This document shows, piece after piece, positions 61,559 through 64,000 of a stretch of 64,000 nt of DNA (positions within the stretch are counted from its first letter, which is position 1; each line of letters starts with the position of its first letter). The notes beneath the pieces are model-generated. The model saw nothing but the letters and a program-made list of their open reading frames with translations. It did no database searches and was not told the DNA's origin. Location: assembly GCF_005048265.1 (NCBI RefSeq), contig NZ_SUNH01000013.1, forward strand, positions 1 through 64,000, read 5' to 3'. The stretch is from Paracoccus hibiscisoli (lineage in GTDB: Bacteria > Pseudomonadota > Alphaproteobacteria > Rhodobacterales > Rhodobacteraceae). A program made the translations under genes and the position numbers.

Positions 61559-64000
61559 CGCCTCGCCCCACCGCGCGACGACGCGCCATGATTTCGCCGT
61601 GGTCGGCATCGGCGCCTCGGCCGGGGGGCTGGAGGCGCTGCACGACCTGCTGCGCGATGCCCGCCGCGAGGACCCCGCCGCCTATGTGGTGATCCAGCAC
61701 CTGGACCCGACCCATGACAGCGTGCTGGCCGAGCTGCTGGACCGCCGCACGGCGCTGAGCGTGCAGCAGGCCACCGACGGCACCACGCTGCAGCCGGGGC
61801 ATGTCTATACCATCCCGCCGGGGTCGCGGATGCTGATCAGCGACGGCCGCCTGCATCTGGTCGATTTCGATCAGCCGCGCGGGCTGCGCCGCCCGATCGA
61901 CGATTTCTTCGAAAGCCTGGCCCATGACCGCGGTCAGGCCTCGGCCTGCGTGATCCTGTCGGGGACCGGCGCGGACGGCACGTTGGGCCTGCGCGCGGTC
62001 AAGGAACATGGCGGCATCTGCGTCATCCAGGAGCCGCGCACCGCCCGCTATGACGGAATGCCGCTATCGGCGGAATCGACCGGGCTGGTCGATTTCGTCC
62101 TGCCCCCCGACCGCATCGTGCCCGCTATCCTGCAGTTCTTTCAGTCGGGCCGATCCACCCCGCCCGAGGACGTGATGCTGGCCGATGCGCGGCTGATCTG
62201 TCAGCACCTGCTGGACCGCTGCGGGCATGATTTCTCGGGCTACAAGATGTCGACGCTGATCCGCCGCATCCGCAGGCGGCTGCATGTGCTGAACATGACC
62301 AGCACCAAGGACTATCTGCGCCACCTCAAGCGCCATCCCGACGAATGCGAGGCGCTGCTGAACGAGTTCCTGATCAACGTCACGCGCTTTTTCCGCGACC
62401 CGGAACTGTTCCAGACGCTGCGCGAGCAGGCCATCCGCCCGATGATCGCGGCCGCCGGCGGAGAGGAGCTGCGCGTCTGGTGCGCGGGATGCTCCTCGGG
62501 CGAGGAGGCCTACAGCCTGGCGATGCTGATCGACACCGAGATGCGGGCGGCGGGGCTGCGGCCGCGCTTTACCGTCTTCGCCAGCGACATCGACAAGCAG
62601 ATGATCGAGATCGCACGCGCGGGCACCTATCCGATCAGCGCCCTGGCCGACATCCCCGAGGACATGCGCGCGTCCTACACCACCCATCGCGATGCGCTGA
62701 TGCAGATCACGCCGCAGCTGCGCGACCGGGTGCGGTTCTCGCTGCATTCGGTGCTGCGCGATCCGCCCTTTGCGCGGGTGGACATGATATCCTGCCGCAA
62801 CCTGCTGATCTATCTGGACGAGGAACTGCAGGGCCGCATCCTGCCACTGTTCCATTACGCGCTGCGTCCGGGGGGCTATCTGTTCCTGGGCCCGTCGGAG
62901 GGGGTGCGCCGCGAATCCGCCCATTTCACCGAGATGGACCGCCCCGCGCGGCTGTTCCAGCGCGACCAGACCGCGGCCCGCCTGCCGCTGGACCTGCCGT
63001 TCCTGCGGGCCGAGGGCGAACGCCCCCCCGCCGGACCCGCCCGCCCGCCCGAGGGCGCCACCGCGCGCGATCACGCGATGGCCGCGCAGCGCCGGGTGCT
63101 GGACCGCTTTGCGCCCGCCTCGCTGCAGGTGTCCCGCGCGGGCGAGGTGCTGTGGACCGCAGGCAGGCTGGGCCGCTATCTGACGGTCGATCCGACGGCG
63201 CGGCGCCCGGTCCTGGCCCCCGCCATCGTGCATCCCGGCCTGCGCGAGGCCGTGGCCGCCGCGCTGGATCAGGTGGTGACCGGCGGGCGCGCGGTGATCA
63301 TGCGCAACCTGACCGCACGGTCGGATCTGGGGTCGCAGCCGGTCACGCTGTTCGCCGAACCCCTGCCCGACCGCAGCGTGCTGCTGGTGTTCCACGAGGC
63401 GGGCGCGCAACTGGCCGCCAGCAGCGAGGATGAGACGGACGAGCTGAGCCTGACGGAATCGCGGTCGGACCTGCTGGAGGAGCAGCTGCGCCTGACCCGG
63501 ATCGAGCTGCACAGCGCCGTCGAGGAGCTGGAGACGGCCAATGAGGAGCTGAAAAGCTCCAACGAAGAAATGATGTCGATGAACGAGGAGCTGCAGTCCA
63601 CCAACGAGGAGCTGAGCACCGTCAATGACGAGCTGAAATCCAAGATCGACGATCTGACGGCGGCCAACAGCGACCTGCAGAACTTCTTTCTGGCGACCAA
63701 GATCCCGCTGCTGGTGGTGGATCGCGACGTGCGGGTGCGCAACTTCACCGCCGCCGCCCAGCAGATCTTTCCGCTGCGCCGGTCGGACCACGGGCGGCCA
63801 CTGGCGGATGTGTCCAACGTCTTTGCCAGCGAGGTCCTGCTGCACATGGCCTCCGAGGTCGCCCATCAGGGCGAGGCGCAGACCACCGAGCTGCCCGAGG
63901 CCACCGGCCATCGCGTCTGGCGGATCGACGCCAAACCCTATCGCGGCCCCGAGGGGCATCTGGACGGCGCCATGCTGGTCTTTGAGGACGTGACCGACCT
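61551..64000 (+). CDS. CheB-CheR-PAS hybrid sensor protein (3' end outside window)
   Basis: At least 816 residues are visible. A CheB methylesterase-like domain without receiver domain comes first (Ser23 in GIGASAGGLEAL, His50 in VIQHLDPTH, Asp142 in SGTGADGTLGL). A CheR methyltransferase domain follows from about 205 to 480 (NVTRFFRDPELF, VWCAGCSSGEEAYSLAM, CRNLLIYLD). A long coiled coil of NEEL-type heptads runs near 655-705, then a PAS domain. Related proteins end in a histidine kinase, which would lie beyond 64000. Overlap with the LOV gene suggests one light-linked signalling unit. Confidence 0.88.
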   Translation, partial: MNDASPHRATTRHDFAVVGIGASAGGLEALHDLLRDARREDPAAYVVIQHLDPTHDSVLAELLDRRTALSVQQATDGTTLQPGHVYTIPPGSRMLISDGRLHLVDFDQPRGLRRPIDDFFESLAHDRGQASACVILSGTGADGTLGLRAVKEHGGICVIQEPRTARYDGMPLSAESTGLVDFVLPPDRIVPAILQFFQSGRSTPPEDVMLADARLICQHLLDRCGHDFSGYKMSTLIRRIRRRLHVLNMTSTKDYLRHLKRHPDECEALLNEFLINVTRFFRDPELFQTLREQAIRPMIAAAGGEELRVWCAGCSSGEEAYSLAMLIDTEMRAAGLRPRFTVFASDIDKQMIEIARAGTYPISALADIPEDMRASYTTHRDALMQITPQLRDRVRFSLHSVLRDPPFARVDMISCRNLLIYLDEELQGRILPLFHYALRPGGYLFLGPSEGVRRESAHFTEMDRPARLFQRDQTAARLPLDLPFLRAEGERPPAGPARPPEGATARDHAMAAQRRVLDRFAPASLQVSRAGEVLWTAGRLGRYLTVDPTARRPVLAPAIVHPGLREAVAAALDQVVTGGRAVIMRNLTARSDLGSQPVTLFAEPLPDRSVLLVFHEAGAQLAASSEDETDELSLTESRSDLLEEQLRLTRIELHSAVEELETANEELKSSNEEMMSMNEELQSTNEELSTVNDELKSKIDDLTAANSDLQNFFLATKIPLLVVDRDVRVRNFTAAAQQIFPLRRSDHGRPLADVSNVFASEVLLHMASEVAHQGEAQTTELPEATGHRVWRIDAKPYRGPEGHLDGAMLVFEDVTD

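Overview
The window is chromosomal DNA from an alphaproteobacterium of the order Rhodobacterales, most likely Paracoccus or a close relative. The evidence is the high GC content, a complete 14-gene complex I cluster carrying the same interspersed accessory reading frames known from the Paracoccus denitrificans nqo cluster, a GTTC-N7-GTTC type LexA box in front of uvrA, and a fabA-fabB-fabI operon.

Layout. (1) 1-1060 is a graveyard of nested insertion sequences: the end of one element sits in an IS5-type transposase gene, which sits in an IS3-type orfA, next to a frameshifted IS3 orfB. (2) 1524-22722 is a long minus-strand block. Read in transcription order it is nuoA-B-C-D-E, an HhH membrane protein, a DUF5337-like protein, nuoF, a DUF5333-like protein, nuoG, a lipoprotein, nuoH-I, a carboxymuconolactone-decarboxylase-like protein, nuoJ-K-L-M-N, birA, coaX, rnj and trmB. 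Most junctions overlap or lie within a few bases, so complex I is probably made from one main promoter near 22800. (3) 22867-30195 holds an SH3-domain protein, a 2-hydroxyacid dehydrogenase with an MFS exporter, panC-panB, and a large dimethylglycine/sarcosine-dehydrogenase-like flavoprotein. (4) 30535-37213 holds tRNA-Gly(GCC), uvrA with a LexA-type box, and pyruvate carboxylase. (5) 37338-48782 holds a damaged lipoprotein gene, an M3 peptidase, a membrane-anchored MoeB/ThiF-like protein, dut, infC (predicted AUA start), an alanine-rich membrane-anchored protein, a glycosyltransferase-like protein, fabA-fabB-fabI, an alpha/beta hydrolase and a phosphate permease.

(6) 48893-60946 is the most interesting region. 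It is a sugar regulon with five copies of a 16-bp near-palindrome (consensus close to ATGTAAWCSSTTTCAT) at three control regions, next to a LacI-family gene. The regulated genes encode two exported TIM-barrel sugar isomerases (one Sec-type, one Tat-type), a GMC flavoprotein with a Tat-exported small subunit, a periplasmic DUF1080 (3-keto-disaccharide hydrolase family) protein, a ribose-type ABC importer, a Gfo/Idh oxidoreductase and a cytosolic isomerase. I infer a periplasmic route in which a glycoside is oxidised (probably at C3), cleaved, isomerised, imported and finished in the cytoplasm. The substrate is unknown.

(7) 61022-64000 holds a short LOV blue-light photoreceptor gene overlapping a CheB-CheR-coiled-coil-PAS sensor protein that runs off the window.
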